Notes: a model not told the origin generated them from the letters alone. A stretch of DNA of 64,000 bases from Thermoanaerobaculales bacterium (GCA_035358815.1 DAOPQC010000003.1:434001-498000), one strand, 5' to 3'; positions 53,530-64,000 are shown, counted from the first letter of the stretch. Made by a program: numbers and translations.

Positions 53530-55656
53530 TCAGACGGAGGGATCGGTCGTCTGAGCCGGGTCGGCGGGGCCGATGACCGCGCCCGGCAGGGTGATCCGCG
53601 CCAGCGCCCCGGTGGGCGCCCGGTTGGCCAGCTCGAGGGTGCCGCCGTGCTCGGTCACGACCCGGTGCACCATCGCCAGGCCCATGCCCGAGCTCTGCCC
53701 CTTGGTGGAGTAGAAGGGCTGGACCAGGGTCTCGGTGTCCTCGGTGGGCAGCCCGACGCCGGTGTCGGCCACCTCGAGAACGAGGTCGTCGCGGTCGGTC
53801 GCGAGCGAGATCGTGATCACGCCCGTCGTCCTCACGGCTTCGGCCGCGTTGTCGAGCAGGTTCACGAGCGCCTGGCGGAGGGCGGCCGGATCGACCATGG
53901 CGCGGATCTCGGCGGGCGGCGTTTCGATCCGAACGTCGAGCCCCTCCCGCATCCCGTCGTACAGCGATCCCACCTCGCGGACGATTCGGCTGACCGAGCT
54001 CGGGCGCGGCTCGACGCGCGGCATCTGCGCGTAGAGCCGGAACGCGTCGACCATCTCCTTGAGCCCCGTCACCTGGGCGATGATCGCCTCGCACGAGGAG
54101 TCGACGATCGACCGCACCTCCCCATCCAGGCGGCCCGCCCAGCGCTGCATCCGCTCCGCGGCGAGGCGGATCGGGGTCAGCGGGTTCTTGATCTCGTGGG
54201 CGATGCGCTGGGCGACGGCGCTCCACGCGGCCTGGCGCTGGGCCTGGAGAAGCACCGTGAGATCGTCGAGAGTGACCACCGAGCCGCCGCCGGGGAGCGG
54301 CTTGAGCGCGACCTCCAGGTGACGCTGCGAGCCGCCGATCTCGAGGTCGAGCTCGGTGCGGAGATCGGTCGGCTGGCCGGGCCGCAGCCGGTCGTGGAGG
54401 GGCGCGCAGCCGTGCCGATCGAGCTCCTCGAGCGGCCGCCACGCCGCCGCCCAGCCTGGCTCGCCGAGCAGCCGGGCCGCGGCCGGGTTGGCGCGGAAGC
54501 TGGTGCCGTCCGAGCTGACGGTGAGCACGCCGGTGGGGACCGTCGCGAGCAGGGTGGCGAGCTCCTGGTTGGAGGCCCGGATCTCCGCCTCGGTGGCGCG
54601 CACCCTGCGGACCATGGCGTTGAACGAGTCCACCAGCACCGCGACCTCGTCGCTGGCCGGGCTCGCCACCTCCTCGAGCCGGTTGCCCTCGGCGACCCGC
54701 CGGGTGGCGGCCGCCACCGCCAGCAGCGGCTCGGTGAACCGCCTCGACAGGAACAGCCCGACCCAGACCGTGGCGAACAGCAGCAGCAGGGTCACCGCGA
54801 GGAACACCAGCACCGTGGTCGAGGTGACGGTCCCGCGCTGCAGCTTCATCTCCTGGAAGGTCGCGTGGGCGGCGGTGGTGCTCTCGAGATCGAGCAGGAG
54901 CTCCCGCGGCAGCATGTCGCCGACCACGACCACCGCGCCGGAGCCGTCGACCGGAGCCCAGCCACGCACCAGCAGTCCGCCCCGCCAGCGGTTGGCGCGG
55001 ACCCCCGAGGGAGGCAGCTCCTCCCACCGCAGGGTCGGCGGCGTGGTCGGGATGGTGCGAGGATCGGCCACCGCCTGGAGCAGCTGCGGCCCCTCGAAGA
55101 GCGCGATCAGGTCGACCCCCATCGTGTCGCGCAGCTCCGGCAGCCGGTGGGGGCTGGTGTCGTGGGCGAGCAGGCGCGCCGCGACTCCGGCCTGGCGCTG
55201 CAGGCGCTGCTCGATCAGCTCGCGGACCTGGACGGTGACCGCCGCGCCGCTGCGCAGCGTCTCCTCGACCGGCGACGAGAACCACTGGTCGATCGAGCGC
55301 TGGAGGATGTTGGTGGCGATCAGGAAGATGAAGATCACCGGCACGAAGGTCAGCGCGACGTAGGTCGACACCAGCTTGGTGCGGAACCGGCTGCCGAGGA
55401 CGCCGCGCCGCCGCTCGGCGATCAGCCGGGTCAGATTGCGGACCAGGATGAAGGTGAGGACCAGGATCAGCGAGATGTCGAGGTACCAGAGGACGAACAG
55501 CAGCAGCCGGTTGGTCAGCTCCTCGGGGGACGCCGCCTGGGTGCGCTGGAGCAGGTAGAAGGCCCCTGCGGCGAGCAGCAGCAGGGCCACGAAGCCGATG
55601 GCCAGCGAGCGGTTCTGACGGCGGTGCTGGTGCCAGGCCTCGACCAGATTGGACAT
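53530..55656 (-). CDS. NtrY-like sensor histidine kinase
   Basis: A 708-residue membrane kinase. Three or so membrane helices lie in the first 120 residues, then a periplasmic sensor part, another helix near 275-298, a HAMP linker (RRFTEPLLAVAAATRRVAEGNRLEE), a PAS-like domain, HisKA with His near 487 (RIAHEIKNPLTPIRLAAERM) and HATPase_c (LVNLLDNAAEAV, VADTGVGLPTED, GMGLAMVHRVV). This matches NtrY-type kinases. No response regulator gene adjoins it in this window. It starts three bases after the DUF4390 gene. Confidence 0.92.
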   Translation of the reverse strand: MSNLVEAWHQHRRQNRSLAIGFVALLLLAAGAFYLLQRTQAASPEELTNRLLLFVLWYLDISLILVLTFILVRNLTRLIAERRRGVLGSRFRTKLVSTYVALTFVPVIFIFLIATNILQRSIDQWFSSPVEETLRSGAAVTVQVRELIEQRLQRQAGVAARLLAHDTSPHRLPELRDTMGVDLIALFEGPQLLQAVADPRTIPTTPPTLRWEELPPSGVRANRWRGGLLVRGWAPVDGSGAVVVVGDMLPRELLLDLESTTAAHATFQEMKLQRGTVTSTTVLVFLAVTLLLLFATVWVGLFLSRRFTEPLLAVAAATRRVAEGNRLEEVASPASDEVAVLVDSFNAMVRRVRATEAEIRASNQELATLLATVPTGVLTVSSDGTSFRANPAAARLLGEPGWAAAWRPLEELDRHGCAPLHDRLRPGQPTDLRTELDLEIGGSQRHLEVALKPLPGGGSVVTLDDLTVLLQAQRQAAWSAVAQRIAHEIKNPLTPIRLAAERMQRWAGRLDGEVRSIVDSSCEAIIAQVTGLKEMVDAFRLYAQMPRVEPRPSSVSRIVREVGSLYDGMREGLDVRIETPPAEIRAMVDPAALRQALVNLLDNAAEAVRTTGVITISLATDRDDLVLEVADTGVGLPTEDTETLVQPFYSTKGQSSGMGLAMVHRVVTEHGGTLELANRAPTGALARITLPGAVIGPADPAQTTDPSV

Positions 55657-55659
55657 CGC

Positions 55660-56217
55660 TCAGCCCGCGGCGCCGCCGGGCCCGTCCTGCGCGACCTCCG
55701 AAGCCGGGACCGCGATCGGCGCACCAACCCAGTCGGTGCCCTCGGTGTCGGGGAAGAACAGCCACTTGGTGGAGGAGGAGAAGACCGCCCGGACCCGGAC
55801 CTCCATCGAGCGCGGCTCCAGGCCCTCGGGCAGCGCGAAGCGCACCGGGCCGGGGTCGGAGAGCCACGACCGGGCGGCGTCGGTCGTCTCCACCTCGTGA
55901 CTGGTGACGATCACGCCGTCGAGCACCAGCTCGCACTCGTAGCGCCCGATGATCGGATCGAAGACCGCGGTGGCGACCGCCTCGCCCTTCCACATCTTCT
56001 TGTCCCACCACAGCTTGCGGGCGGAACGGACACGCACCTGGTAGCGCACCTCGACGGTCGCGCCCGAGGGCAGCGCATCCTCCAGGGACGCCGGCAGGGG
56101 CTCGTCGAGGCGGAACGCGACCGTCAGGGTGTCGCTCGAGAGCTCGGTCTGGACGACGAGCGGCGCCGCAGCCGCCGCAGCGGCGGCGAGCAGCATGGCC
56201 AGCAGCGCAGGCCTCAT
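55660..56217 (-). CDS. DUF4390 domain protein, exported
   Basis: A 185-residue protein with a hydrophobic signal sequence (LLAMLLAAAAAAAAP) and a beta-rich domain including LTVAFRLDEPLP, YQVRVRSARKLWWDKKMW and YECELVLDG. Genes of this family commonly sit before NtrY-like kinases, as here, suggesting a role in periplasmic sensing. The minus strand reads TACAAT six bases before the ATG and there is no ribosome-binding site, so the kinase operon probably begins leaderless here. Confidence 0.82.
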   Translation of the reverse strand: MRPALLAMLLAAAAAAAAPLVVQTELSSDTLTVAFRLDEPLPASLEDALPSGATVEVRYQVRVRSARKLWWDKKMWKGEAVATAVFDPIIGRYECELVLDGVIVTSHEVETTDAARSWLSDPGPVRFALPEGLEPRSMEVRVRAVFSSSTKWLFFPDTEGTDWVGAPIAVPASEVAQDGPGGAAG

Positions 56218-56223
56218 CGCGTC

Positions 56224-56229
56224 ATTGTA
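56224..56229 (-). promoter_or_regulatory. -10 element of the DUF4390-kinase operon (leaderless)
   Basis: Minus-strand TACAAT ends six bases before the ATG at 56217. With normal promoter geometry transcription would begin at the A of the start codon. Confidence 0.5.
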
Positions 56230-56293
56230 ACCCTGAACGGGCAGCCGGGGGCGGGTGCTACAGTGGAGGGTCGGAGAGCTGGGGGACAGACCG

Positions 56294-57811
56294 ATGATCG
56301 AGCCCTTGCCGGGCTGGACGCCGCACTGCGAGCGGATGCTGAAGGAGGTGCTGTACCGCTTCCTCGAGGAGGTTCACTGCACCCGCGCCGGCCTCTACCT
56401 GCGCACCCAGGGCGGCGACCTCCAGCTCGCGGTGCGCTACGGCTTTGGCCGCGCGGAGGTGCCCCCGGCCCGGCTCGCCGCCGCCGACCCGCTGGCGGTC
56501 GCCGCCGCCGGCCTGACCGGCCTGCCTCTCGTCGTCAACCGTGTCGAGGAGGTGCCGGCGCTCGAGGAGCGGCTACGCTCGTCCGGGATCCAGCGGATGA
56601 TGCTGGTGCCCCTCGTCGAGCGCGGGTGGCTGGTCGGGCTGGTGGACGCCCGGGAGAAGGGCGGGCAGCGGCCGTTCGACGAGCCCGACCGGCAACGCGC
56701 GTCGGCGATCGCGGCGGCGCTGCTCGAGCTCGCCCGGGAGCTCGGCCTCGCGCGCTCGCCCGACGCCGGACCGGTCGCCGGCGGCGAGCCCGAGGGCGCG
56801 GCCCCGATCCCCGCCGCCCCGCCCCGGGCTGCGGCGGACCTGCTCGACGAGCCGGCCCTGGCCGACCTGGTCGAGGCGGCGGCCGACGCGGTGGGACGTG
56901 ACCGCTGCTGGGCGGTCGCGGTCACCGTTGCCGAGGACGGCGCCGCTTCGACCCTGGTGCTCGGCGCCGTCGACGCCGCCGACGGCGACGCCGGCGCGAT
57001 CAAGGCCCACCAGGCCAGGGTCCTGCTCGGCCACGGCGGGGCCGCGCCACGCCGTGGCGCCTGGACGGTCGGCTGGCGGCGGGTGGTCGCCGGCGGCGAG
57101 CCGCTGCGGCCCTCGCTGATCGTCTCCGAGGTCGCGCTCGAGGACGCCGCCTGGAAGCTGGCGCTGTCGGTCGTCGGCGCGGAGGGCTCTGTCGACCCGG
57201 CGCAGGTGATGGACCGGCTCGGCCGCGAGGTGGCGGGGCTGCGGCGGGCATCGTCACTGCGCTCCACGCGTCGCCGGCTCGCGCGCCGGCTGCTCGAGCC
57301 CGGCGAGGCCCGCTACCCGGACCTGATCTCCCACTCGCTCGCGGTGTCTCGCCTGTCCTTCAGGATGGCCCACGCCGCCGGGAGCGGGCACGAGCGCGTC
57401 GAGCAGGCCGCGCTCGCCGGCCTGCTCCACGACGTCGGCATGCGCGAGCTGGACTATGAGCAGCTGTACCGGCTCGAGCACCCCGGGCCCGAGCAGCGCC
57501 GCGTCTACCGCAGGCACGCGGTGATCGGCGAGCGGATCGTGCGCGGGGTCGGGCTGGACGAGGTGGCGGCCGCGATCCGCCACCACCACGAGCGGTGGGA
57601 CGGCAGCGGCTACCCCGATCGGATCGCCGGCGGGGAGATCCCGAGCCTCGCCCGCCTGGTGCACGTGGCCGAGGTCTTCGACGTGCTGACTTCGTCCTCC
57701 AGCTACCTGGCCCCGATCTCCGAGGAGCAGGCGCTCGCCACCCTGAGGTCGGGTGGAGGCTCCCAGTTCGATCCCGAAATGGTCGAGCTGCTGGCGCGCG
57801 TGCTGACATGA
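56294..57811 (+). CDS. GAF and HD-GYP domain protein (putative cyclic-di-GMP phosphodiesterase)
   Basis: A 505-residue protein. The N-terminal GAF-like domain covers about residues 15-155, then an Ala/Pro linker and a middle region, and the C-terminal HD-GYP domain from about 345 contains HSLAVSRLSFRM, LLHDVGM (near 379) and HHERWDGSGYPD. The usual lysine of HDIGK is Met here, and the DxxxAL segment reads DVLTSS, so activity is not certain. ATG at 56294 preferred, with GGGGGACAG upstream. It is coupled to smpB by an ATGA overlap. Confidence 0.85.
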   Translation: MIEPLPGWTPHCERMLKEVLYRFLEEVHCTRAGLYLRTQGGDLQLAVRYGFGRAEVPPARLAAADPLAVAAAGLTGLPLVVNRVEEVPALEERLRSSGIQRMMLVPLVERGWLVGLVDAREKGGQRPFDEPDRQRASAIAAALLELARELGLARSPDAGPVAGGEPEGAAPIPAAPPRAAADLLDEPALADLVEAAADAVGRDRCWAVAVTVAEDGAASTLVLGAVDAADGDAGAIKAHQARVLLGHGGAAPRRGAWTVGWRRVVAGGEPLRPSLIVSEVALEDAAWKLALSVVGAEGSVDPAQVMDRLGREVAGLRRASSLRSTRRRLARRLLEPGEARYPDLISHSLAVSRLSFRMAHAAGSGHERVEQAALAGLLHDVGMRELDYEQLYRLEHPGPEQRRVYRRHAVIGERIVRGVGLDEVAAAIRHHHERWDGSGYPDRIAGGEIPSLARLVHVAEVFDVLTSSSSYLAPISEEQALATLRSGGGSQFDPEMVELLARVLT

Positions 57812-58257
57812 CCCGCGCCCTCGCCACCAACCGCAAGGCCCGCCACGAGTACCACATCCTGGAGCGGGAGACGGCCGGCCTCGAGCTGCTCGGCACCGAG
57901 GTCAAGGCGGCGCGCGACGGCAGGGTCAACCTGACCGAGGCGCACGTCACGTTTGCCGGCGGTCAGGCTTGGCTGGTGGGCTGTCACATCGGCGCCTACT
58001 CGAGCTCCGGCTACGCATCGCACGATCCGCTGCGCCGGCGGCGGCTCCTGCTGCACAAGCGGCAGATCGAAAAGCTCGCGGGCAAGGTCCGCGAGAAGGG
58101 TCTGACGGTGGTGCCGTTGCAGATGTTCGTCGACGGCAACTGGATCCGGCTCGAAATCGCGCTGGTGCGGGGGAAGCTCCAGCACGACAAGCGCGAGGCC
58201 CTGCGCCGGCGCACGATGGACCGCGAGGCCGAGCAGGAGGCACACCGCCGCTCCTGA
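57808..58257 (+). CDS. smpB: SsrA-binding protein SmpB
   Basis: Small basic protein that brings tmRNA to stalled ribosomes, 149 residues. Family segments are NRKARHEYHILERETAGLEL, GTEVKAARDGRVNL and PLRRRRLLLHKRQIEKL; a basic C-terminal tail follows (DKREALRRRTMDREAE). The ATG overlaps the HD-GYP stop. No tmRNA gene is visible in the next spacer. Confidence 0.97.
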   Translation: MTRALATNRKARHEYHILERETAGLELLGTEVKAARDGRVNLTEAHVTFAGGQAWLVGCHIGAYSSSGYASHDPLRRRRLLLHKRQIEKLAGKVREKGLTVVPLQMFVDGNWIRLEIALVRGKLQHDKREALRRRTMDREAEQEAHRRS

Positions 58258-58356
58258 TCGGCGGCGGCCCGCCGAGCGGCGGGGAATAGCGTTCGCGACC
58301 GGGGCGGTTGGCCCCGGAGGACGCCGGCCGCGGGCCGGCGGGCACGGCTGGGAGAC

Positions 58357-61191
<2,835 letters not shown>

Positions 61192-61453
61192 CGGCGGAGA
61201 GAGTTGCGGGTTCGAGTTCGCGCGTCTTCCCGTCTGCGTCGCCGTGGCCGCTTGTCACGGCGGAGCCGCAGGCGAAGCCGGACGCCCGTGCCCGCCCCTT
61301 CGCTCCGTCCTCGAGAGCGCTCCGCGCCGATTCTCCGGAGGCGCTCCCCGAGGTGACTCGCGGCCGGCGGCCGCGGTGACCAGCCGTCACCAGCGGGTGG
61401 CCGTAGGCCGCAAGCTAGTGCGGCCACGGCCACAGCCGCTGCCGTCGGCAGGT
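61192..61453. other. Non-coding spacer downstream of uvrA
   Basis: Highly GC-rich sequence with many short dyads (e.g. GCCGGCGGCCGCGG around 61363-61377). A GGTTCGAGTTC near 61208 resembles a T-loop, but no cloverleaf can be built. No gene supported. Confidence 0.45.
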
Positions 61454-61526
61454 TGCCACCTTTGGCGATTTCAGGTCTCGAGGATTCTCCAGGAGGAAGG
61501 TCGTCCCGAAATCGCCAAAGATGGCA
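61454..61526. repeat. Long hairpin (REP-like), second example
   Basis: Arms 61454-61475 and 61505-61526 pair over 22 bases with two mismatches (TGCCA-N-CTTTGGCGATTTC-N-GG), with a 29-base loop. Size and arm/loop proportions match the hairpin at 48211-48299, though the sequence differs. No T run; no transposase nearby. Confidence 0.65.
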
Positions 61527-61574
61527 CGCCCGCAGGACGCCCTCTCCACGCATTCGCCTCGCCCCACAAGCGCG

Positions 61575-61614
61575 GGCCCGGCCCTATCCCCTAGATCCCA
61601 GATCCTATCCCCTA
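61575..61614 (-). repeat. Composite repeat GATC block (site R9)
   Basis: Minus strand: TAGGGGATAGGATCTGGG, ATCTAGGGGATAGGGCC. It is nearly identical to the block at site R2. The first TAG is the stop codon of the fabL gene. No GTTCCC tract is attached at this site. Confidence 0.8.
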
Positions 61615-62370
61615 CGCCAGAATAGAGTAGCCGCCGTCGACCACGATCACCTGGCCGTGGATCATCGAGGCGTACTCGGTGCACAGGAAGACCACCGTGT
61701 TGGCGACGTCCTGGGGGCTGAGCAGCCGGCCGGCCGGGGTGCGACGCCGGGCGCCCTCGAGCAGCTGCTCGCGGTTGGGGAAGTGGAGCAGGGCGTCGGT
61801 GTCGACCGTGCCCGCCGACACCGCGTTGATGCGCAGGCCCTCCGGGGCGAACTCGGCGGCGAGGTGACGGACCATCGACTCGAGGGCGGCCTTCGACGCG
61901 CCGACGGCGGTGTAGTTCGGGATGGCGCGGGTGGCGCCGAGCGAGGACACCGCCACCAGCACCCTCTCGCCGTCGGCCGGCATCTCGAGCAGCCGCTGGG
62001 TGATCGGGAGCAGGGCGGCGGCATTGATGTGCATGGCCCAGTCGAAGTGGTGCAGGGTGAGCTCGCGCGCCGGCCGGAGGACGCCGGAGGCGGCGTTGGA
62101 GACCACGATGTCGAGCCCGCCCCACTCGCTGCGCACGGTTTCGAACATGCGGGCGACGTCATCCGGGTCGGCGACGTTGCCCTTGAGGAGCAGGGCGCGC
62201 ACCCCGCGGTCGCGGATCTCCTGCGCGGTCTCCTCGGCGCGGCTGCGGTGGCGCAGGTAGTTGATCGCCACGTCGACTCTGAAGTCGGCGAGCGACAGGG
62301 CGATGCTGCGGCCGATGCCGCGGGACGATCCGGTGACGAGCGCGCGCTTGCCCCGCAACTTGAGATCCAT
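61612..62370 (-). CDS. fabL: Enoyl-[acyl-carrier-protein] reductase FabL-like
   Basis: SDR-family enzyme of 252 residues that catalyses the last step of fatty acid elongation. The cofactor motif GSSRGIGRS (TGxxxGxG type) favours NADPH. NAASGVLRPARELTLHH and NAVSAGTVDTDALLHFPNRE match B. subtilis FabL closely. The active site is Tyr-x6-Lys in YTAVGASK, typical of enoyl-ACP reductases rather than other SDRs (Tyr-x3-Lys). AAGGAGGTG precedes the ATG. The stop codon belongs to the composite repeat. Confidence 0.88.
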   Translation of the reverse strand: MDLKLRGKRALVTGSSRGIGRSIALSLADFRVDVAINYLRHRSRAEETAQEIRDRGVRALLLKGNVADPDDVARMFETVRSEWGGLDIVVSNAASGVLRPARELTLHHFDWAMHINAAALLPITQRLLEMPADGERVLVAVSSLGATRAIPNYTAVGASKAALESMVRHLAAEFAPEGLRINAVSAGTVDTDALLHFPNREQLLEGARRRTPAGRLLSPQDVANTVVFLCTEYASMIHGQVIVVDGGYSILA

Positions 62371-62387
62371 TCGCACCTCCTTCCGCA

Positions 62388-62416
62388 ACCCTACACCTCG
62401 TGTGACCTGGGCACAA
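62388..62416 (-). promoter_or_regulatory. Predicted fabL promoter
   Basis: Minus strand: TTGTGC (62416-62411), a 17-base spacer, TAGGGT (62393-62388), then the leader with AAGGAGGTG. It is weaker than the divergent promoter of the HU gene. Confidence 0.45.
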
Positions 62417-62447
62417 GGCCGATCTTGCCTTTGCCACAAGGATTCTC

Positions 62448-62476
62448 TTGACAGCGGCGGTGGGGATCGCCACACT
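62448..62476 (+). promoter_or_regulatory. Predicted promoter of the HU-like gene
   Basis: A perfect TTGACA (62448-62453), a 17-base spacer and CACACT (62471-62476), about 33 bases before the ATG. It is the best -35 match seen in the window, fitting a highly expressed nucleoid protein. Confidence 0.65.
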
Positions 62477-62509
62477 GACGGCGAATCCATGAGGTTCCAG
62501 GAGGATGAC

Positions 62510-62803
62510 ATGAACAAGACCGAGATGGCCATGAAGCTTGCGAAGAAGACCGGACTCAGCCAGGGCAAGTCGGCCGAGATCCTCGACGCCCTGTTCTCGG
62601 CGCACCCGCGCAAGGGGATCATCGCGATCGCGCTCGACGCCGGGGAGAAGGTGACGATCCCGGGCTTCGGGACCTTCGCCACCAAGAGCCGCGGCGCTCG
62701 CCAGGGCCGCAACCCGGCGACCGGTGCGACGATCATGATCCCGGCCAAGAAGTACGTTCACTTCAAGCCGGGCAAGACCCTGCGCGAGCGCGTCGAGAGG
62801 TAG
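62510..62803 (+). CDS. HU-family DNA-binding protein
   Basis: A 97-residue histone-like protein. MNKTEMAMKLAKKTGLSQGKSAEILDALF is the helical dimer body, and TIPGFGTFATKSRGARQGRNPATGATIMIPAKKYVHFKPGKTLRE contains the beta-arm with the proline-tipped RNPATG. Whether it is HU or IHF-like is not resolved. CCAGGAGG precedes the ATG. A clear intrinsic terminator follows. Confidence 0.95.
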   Translation: MNKTEMAMKLAKKTGLSQGKSAEILDALFSAHPRKGIIAIALDAGEKVTIPGFGTFATKSRGARQGRNPATGATIMIPAKKYVHFKPGKTLRERVER

Positions 62804-62877
62804 CTTCGCGGCCGATCGCAGCCGGAGGGGCCCACCCACGGCGGGGGGGCCGCCGGCGCCGACTGTGCCCGAACCTG

Positions 62878-62908
62878 ACGGCCGAGCGTCGCGCTCGGCC
62901 GTTTTCTT
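62878..62908 (+). terminator. Rho-independent terminator after the HU-like gene
   Basis: CGGCCGAGCG (62879-62888) pairs perfectly with CGCTCGGCCG (62892-62901) around TCG, followed by TTTTCTT. It is the only clear intrinsic terminator found in the window. Confidence 0.9.
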
Positions 62909-62967
62909 GTGCGTGCGCCCAACCTGCCTGTGTCCGTGTGCTGCCGCCACCTTCGGTCGTGCGCTTC

Positions 62968-63047
62968 GGGAACGGGAACGGGCACGGGATCGGGAACGGG
63001 CCGCGGGTGGGGGCCCTATCCCCCAGATCCTAGATCCTATCCCCTGG
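62968..63047 (-). repeat. Composite repeat (site R10)
   Basis: On the minus strand: GATC block 63047-63006 (CCAGGGGATAGGATCTAG, GATCTGGGGGATAGGG, CCCCCACCCGCGG), then GTTCCC hexamers 63000-62968. Same element order as site R2. It lies between the HU terminator and ruvX. Confidence 0.85.
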
Positions 63048-63071
63048 CAGGGCGGGGGCGGGGCGTTCCCC

Positions 63072-63077
63072 TACAAT
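63072..63077 (+). promoter_or_regulatory. -10 element of ruvX (leaderless)
   Basis: TACAAT ends six bases before the GTG start of ruvX and no Shine-Dalgarno sequence lies between. It is immediately downstream of repeat R10, so the repeat occupies the -35 and upstream region. Confidence 0.5.
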
Positions 63078-63083
63078 GAGCCC

Positions 63084-63497
63084 GTGCGCTATCTCGGCGT
63101 CGACGTGGGGGGCAGGCGGGTCGGCCTCGCGGTGGGCGATGACGCTACCGGAGTGGTGATCCCGCTCGAGGTGGTCCCCTACGGCGGGGTTCACGGCGCC
63201 GCCGCGATGGTGGCCGACGCGGCCCGCCGCCACGGCGCGCAGCGGGTGGTGATCGGCCTGCCGACCCGCGCCGACGGCAGCGACACGCCGGCCTGCCGGC
63301 GCAGCCGCGCCCTCGCGGACGCGCTCGCCGGTCTCGGCCTCGAAGCCGCGCTGCAGGCGGAGTTCCTGACCACCGACGAGGCGCGGCGGCGAGCGCGCGA
63401 CGCCGGGCTCCCGGCCGGGCGACCCGTCGACCACCTTGCCGCCCAGGTGATCCTGGAGGAGCACCTGCGAAGCGGCGGTCGCCGGGGACGCGGCTGA
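63084..63497 (+). CDS. ruvX: Putative pre-16S rRNA nuclease / Holliday junction resolvase-like protein (YqgF)
   Basis: RNase H-fold nuclease of 137 residues. Motifs are YLGVDVGGRRVGLAVGDD, RVVIGLPTRADGS, LTTDEA and the last acidic segment DHLAAQVILEEHL. E. coli YqgF is implicated in 16S 5'-end maturation. GTG at 63084 is the start. The gene partners mltG, whose ATG shares a base with its stop. Confidence 0.94.
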   Translation: MRYLGVDVGGRRVGLAVGDDATGVVIPLEVVPYGGVHGAAAMVADAARRHGAQRVVIGLPTRADGSDTPACRRSRALADALAGLGLEAALQAEFLTTDEARRRARDAGLPAGRPVDHLAAQVILEEHLRSGGRRGRG

Positions 63498-64000
63498 TGC
63501 TGGGGCGGGCGCTCGCCGCGGTCGGGGCGCTCGCGCTCCTGCTCGCGGGGGCGCTCCTGGTGTGGAGCTACTCGGCGCTGTGGCGGCCGGTGTCGAGCCG
63601 CGAGGTCGCCATCACGGTCGCCGAGGGCGCTCCGGCGGGCGAGGTGCTGGCCGACCTCCACCGGGCAGGGCTGCTGCCGTCGCCGGTCGCCGGCCGACTC
63701 TACCTGCGGGCGTTCGCGAGTGGGCGGAGCCCGCGCTGGGGCCACTACCGCTTTCCGGCGGGGAGCCGGCCGGCCGACGCCCTCGAGCGGGTGCTCGAGG
63801 GACGGGTCGAAACGGTCGCGGTCACCATCGTGGAGGGGTGGGGGGTCGAGGAGGTGGCCGCCGCCTGCGCGGCGGCCGGGGTCGGCACGGTCGACGAGTG
63901 GCGAGCGATCGCGCGCCGGCGCGAGCTGATCGCGGACCTCGCTCCGGCCGCGCCCTCGCTCGAGGGCTTCCTGTTCCCGGACACCTTCCGCTTCGCCGTC
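63497..64000 (+). CDS. mltG: Endolytic murein transglycosylase MltG (N-terminal part, truncated by window edge)
   Basis: Inner-membrane enzyme that cleaves nascent glycan strands. Only 168 residues are present. One N-terminal membrane helix (LAAVGALALLLAGALLVWSY) is followed by a LysM-like segment (VAITVAEGAPAGEVLADLHRAGLLPS) and the start of the YceG domain (TIVEGWGVEEVA, EGFLFPDTF with the catalytic-site context beginning). Coupled to ruvX by TGATG. Confidence 0.94.
   Translation, partial: MLGRALAAVGALALLLAGALLVWSYSALWRPVSSREVAITVAEGAPAGEVLADLHRAGLLPSPVAGRLYLRAFASGRSPRWGHYRFPAGSRPADALERVLEGRVETVAVTIVEGWGVEEVAAACAAAGVGTVDEWRAIARRRELIADLAPAAPSLEGFLFPDTFRFAV

Noticed and set aside
53527..56901. 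Frame of more than 1100 codons antisense to the NtrY-like kinase, DUF4390 and part of the HD-GYP gene
   Set aside because: Crosses three supported genes, has His/Arg/Gly-rich composition and no domain; a composition artefact.
58258..58356. tmRNA gene next to smpB
   Set aside because: The spacer is 99 bases, far too short for a tmRNA of about 350 bases, and no tRNA-Ala-like ends are present.
61195..61230. GGTTCGAGTTC after uvrA as part of a tRNA
   Set aside because: The five-prime half would fall in the uvrA coding sequence and no cloverleaf pairs.

Overview
This is a GC-rich bacterial chromosome segment (about 70% GC by eye) centred on the replication origin. Genes left of about 32 kb lie mostly on the minus strand and genes to the right mostly on the plus strand. 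The switch falls at rpmH/dnaA, where rpmH-rnpA-yidC-jag-mnmE-mnmG-rsmG-parA-parB runs away from dnaA-dnaN-recF-gyrB-gyrA. A cluster of DnaA-box-like motifs between dnaA and dnaN and two parS sites within 10 kb support an origin here. The gene set (bactofilin after parAB, a split F-ATPase cluster with paired b subunits, FabL, a tryptophanase-family lyase, an NtrY-like kinase behind a DUF4390 gene) suggests Acidobacteriota or a nearby deep-branching phylum. That placement is inference; there is no rRNA in the window.

Layout. 1-5.0 kb: tRNA-Lys, tRNA-Leu, tig, clpP, clpX and lon (truncated by the window edge), a protein-quality cluster. 5.2-12.6 kb: an uncharacterised protein, a tryptophanase-like enzyme, an LMW phosphatase, an ECF sigma/anti-sigma pair, an RsbW/STAS pair, cutA, lexA and a GFA-family protein. 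12.7-17.1 kb: a membrane glycosyltransferase, a secreted STN-like protein, tRNA-Pro and a GNAT acetyltransferase. 17.3-23.2 kb: F1Fo-ATPase genes b', b, delta, alpha, gamma, beta and epsilon, without a or c. 23.3-32.0 kb: bactofilin, parB, parA, rsmG, mnmG, mnmE, jag, yidC, rnpA and rpmH. 32.1-44.6 kb: dnaA, oriC candidate, dnaN, recF, gyrB, gyrA, a CPBP protein, pdxS, pdxT, an enoyl-CoA hydratase-like gene and an unknown gene. 44.9-50.6 kb: a metallo-hydrolase, dprA, trmFO, a Xer recombinase, a GT2 glycosyltransferase and a small DUF4177-like gene. 50.6-58.3 kb: membrane and TPR proteins, an NtrY-like kinase, DUF4390, GAF/HD-GYP and smpB. 58.4-64 kb: uvrA, fabL, an HU-like gene, ruvX and mltG (truncated).

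No prophage, CRISPR array, secretion island or complete insertion sequence was seen. The most unusual content is intergenic. A dispersed composite repeat combines a GATC/GGGGATAG block, a C-rich linker and tandem GTTCCC (or GCTTCC) hexamers. It occurs at about ten sites, often as facing inverted copies, and twice supplies the stop codon of the neighbouring gene. Two unrelated long hairpins (48.2 and 61.5 kb) look like REP-type elements. Several genes have a -10 hexamer 6-8 bases before the start codon and no Shine-Dalgarno sequence, which suggests leaderless transcripts.
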